Assembly (NCBI GenBank): GCA_009993495.1
Contig: JAACTI010000213.1
Span: 1-6,966, forward strand
DNA: 6,966 bases
Reading direction: 5' to 3'
From: Deltaproteobacteria bacterium
GTDB lineage: Bacteria; Desulfobacterota; Desulfuromonadia; Desulfuromonadales; Geopsychrobacteraceae
The notes beneath the pieces are model-generated. The model made no database searches, had not been told where the DNA came from, and was given only the letters and a program-made list of their open reading frames with translations. Below, piece by piece: positions 5,999 to 6,966 of the stretch; within the stretch, counting starts at the first letter, position 1, and each line of letters begins with the position of its first letter. The translations under genes and the position numbers were made by a program.

Positions 5999-6868
5999 TC
6001 ACCCCTGTTGGCGATGGCGGTAAAGGGCCGAATGAATTTCATCGACACAGGTATAGGGGATTTCGAAGCGGCCTAGTCCACCGCCGATGCTGATGAGGGA
6101 ATCTTCGCTGCCATGGAAATCGGAACCGCCGGTGACGATTAAATTGTGTCGCCGCGCCAGATTGATCAGCCAGTAAACCCCTTCGAGATTTACCCCGTTA
6201 TTGTAGGCCTCAAGACCATCCAGCCCCAGTGAAACAAAGGTTTCGAGCAGGGTTTCAAGTTCGCCGTGATTGCGTGTGACATAGGGTGGGTGCGCCAGGA
6301 CGGCAACCCCGCCGGCTGCGTGAATCAGGCTGACAGCTTCATCGACGGGGAAAAACTGCTTGGCAACATTATTCGGCACCAGATAACGATCAAAGGCTTC
6401 ATCGTAGGTATGAACGTAATCTGCAGCCCGCAAGGCCTGGGCAATATGTGGTCGGCCAATGGTGCCCCCGGCAAGGGCTTCGATGGTGACAAAATCCAGC
6501 GGGTCACGTCCTTCACCAGCCAGCTGTTGATTGACTTTTTCAACAATCACCCGGTTGCGACTGGCCCGAAATTTACGAAACTCTGTCAAGCGTTCAACCA
6601 ACAGGGGATGGTGATGATCAAAGCCATAACCCAGCAGATGGACATCTTTATAATTCTGCCACTGACTCGATAATTCCACCGCGGCAATCACCTCGACCCC
6701 CAGTTTTGCCCCGGCAGCCATGGCCTCATCAATGCCATCGACATTGTCATGATCGGCCACGGCGATGGCTTTCAATCCGGCGGCAGCGGCCAACTGGACA
6801 ATTTCTTCCGGAGTATGATGACCGTCGGAACAACGGGTATGCAGGTGCAGATCAACCCGATCATTCAT
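5999..6868 (-). CDS. PHP-domain metal-dependent phosphoesterase (RNase AM / nucleoside bisphosphate phosphatase type)
   Basis: Predicted cytoplasmic hydrolase of 289 residues, typical of the TrpH/YciV group, which includes E. coli RNase AM and 3',5'-nucleotide phosphatases such as the characterised Chromobacterium enzyme. The PHP metal ligands all appear in order: HLHTRCSDG (H8, H10, D15), ADHDNVDG (H40), ELSS (E65), H77 in DVHLLGYGF, H193 in VLAHPPY, and D250 and H252 in GGSDFHG. A conserved GRPH lies at 138-141, in the helical insertion of this group. ATG 6868 follows an AAGGAAA ribosome binding site, and the preceding open frame stops only 6 nt upstream, so it is probably the distal gene of an operon. 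Whether it trims RNA 5' ends, removes a nucleotide phosphate or does both cannot be told from sequence. DNA polymerase PHP domains and histidinol phosphatase are unlikely given the length and motifs. Confidence 0.88.
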   Translation of the reverse strand: MNDRVDLHLHTRCSDGHHTPEEIVQLAAAAGLKAIAVADHDNVDGIDEAMAAGAKLGVEVIAAVELSSQWQNYKDVHLLGYGFDHHHPLLVERLTEFRKFRASRNRVIVEKVNQQLAGEGRDPLDFVTIEALAGGTIGRPHIAQALRAADYVHTYDEAFDRYLVPNNVAKQFFPVDEAVSLIHAAGGVAVLAHPPYVTRNHGELETLLETFVSLGLDGLEAYNNGVNLEGVYWLINLARRHNLIVTGGSDFHGSEDSLISIGGGLGRFEIPYTCVDEIHSALYRHRQQG

Positions 6869-6874
6869 GGTGGT

Positions 6875-6966
6875 TTATTTCCTTTTCACTTTAAAACCGG
6901 CCCGCGCAAAGGCGTTGCAAAGGTCAGTGGCAACCGGCGCAGACGAGTGATGAGTAGTCTTTGCCG
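6875..6966 (-). CDS. C-terminal end of an unidentified gene (partial)
   Basis: On the minus strand one frame stays open from the window edge for 29 codons to TAA at 6877-6875, ending ...LCNAFARAGFKVKRK. It stops 6 nt before the PHP start, and its last codons would contain the PHP ribosome binding site, which fits an operon partner. Another minus-strand frame is also open for about 26 codons before a TGA, so the frame choice rests on spacing and on the protein-like look of the tail. Too little is present to name a family. Confidence 0.45.
   Translation of the reverse strand, partial: AKTTHHSSAPVATDLCNAFARAGFKVKRK

Overview
The window looks like chromosomal DNA from a Desulfuromonas/Geobacter/Pelobacter-type bacterium (Desulfobacterota). 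The main reason is the 528-residue acetyl-CoA hydrolase/transferase family protein, which resembles the succinyl-CoA:acetate CoA-transferases that acetate-oxidising Desulfuromonadales use in the citric acid cycle. A BamD-type outer-membrane assembly protein confirms a Gram-negative cell. The lineage call is from memory of family resemblance, without a database search.

Layout, left to right. On the + strand lie the 3' three-quarters or so of a bamD-like gene (1-582) and the CoA-transferase (888-2474). The CoA-transferase has its own near-consensus sigma70 promoter (681-709), a predicted leader of about 170 nt, and a strong Shine-Dalgarno. A perfect 15-bp stem-loop (2494-2527) separates it from convergent minus-strand genes, followed by a short REP-like inverted repeat (2538-2564). 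On the minus strand, reading right to left, are: the tail of an unidentified gene (6875-6966), a PHP-domain phosphoesterase (5999-6868), a Fic-family AMP-transferase with its own inhibitory helix and a C-terminal winged helix (4623-5840), UDP-glucose 6-dehydrogenase (3016-4356), and a small hotdog thioesterase whose likely start overlaps the ugd stop by 8 nt.

Functionally these are mostly separate housekeeping modules: envelope assembly (BamD), central carbon metabolism (CoA-transferase), nucleotide-sugar supply for polysaccharide or LPS (Ugd, coupled to a thioesterase), and a metal-dependent phosphoesterase of the RNase AM/nucleotide phosphatase type. The least ordinary part is the Fic gene. 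The AT-rich 158-bp gap before it carries a 12-bp direct repeat (TTTTGGCCGATA on the + strand) as an adjacent pair near the start codon and again about 80-90 bp further upstream with a degenerate partner. This suggests an autoregulatory operator, possibly read by the Fic protein's own winged helix. No tRNA, rRNA, CRISPR array, insertion sequence or recognisable riboswitch was seen.
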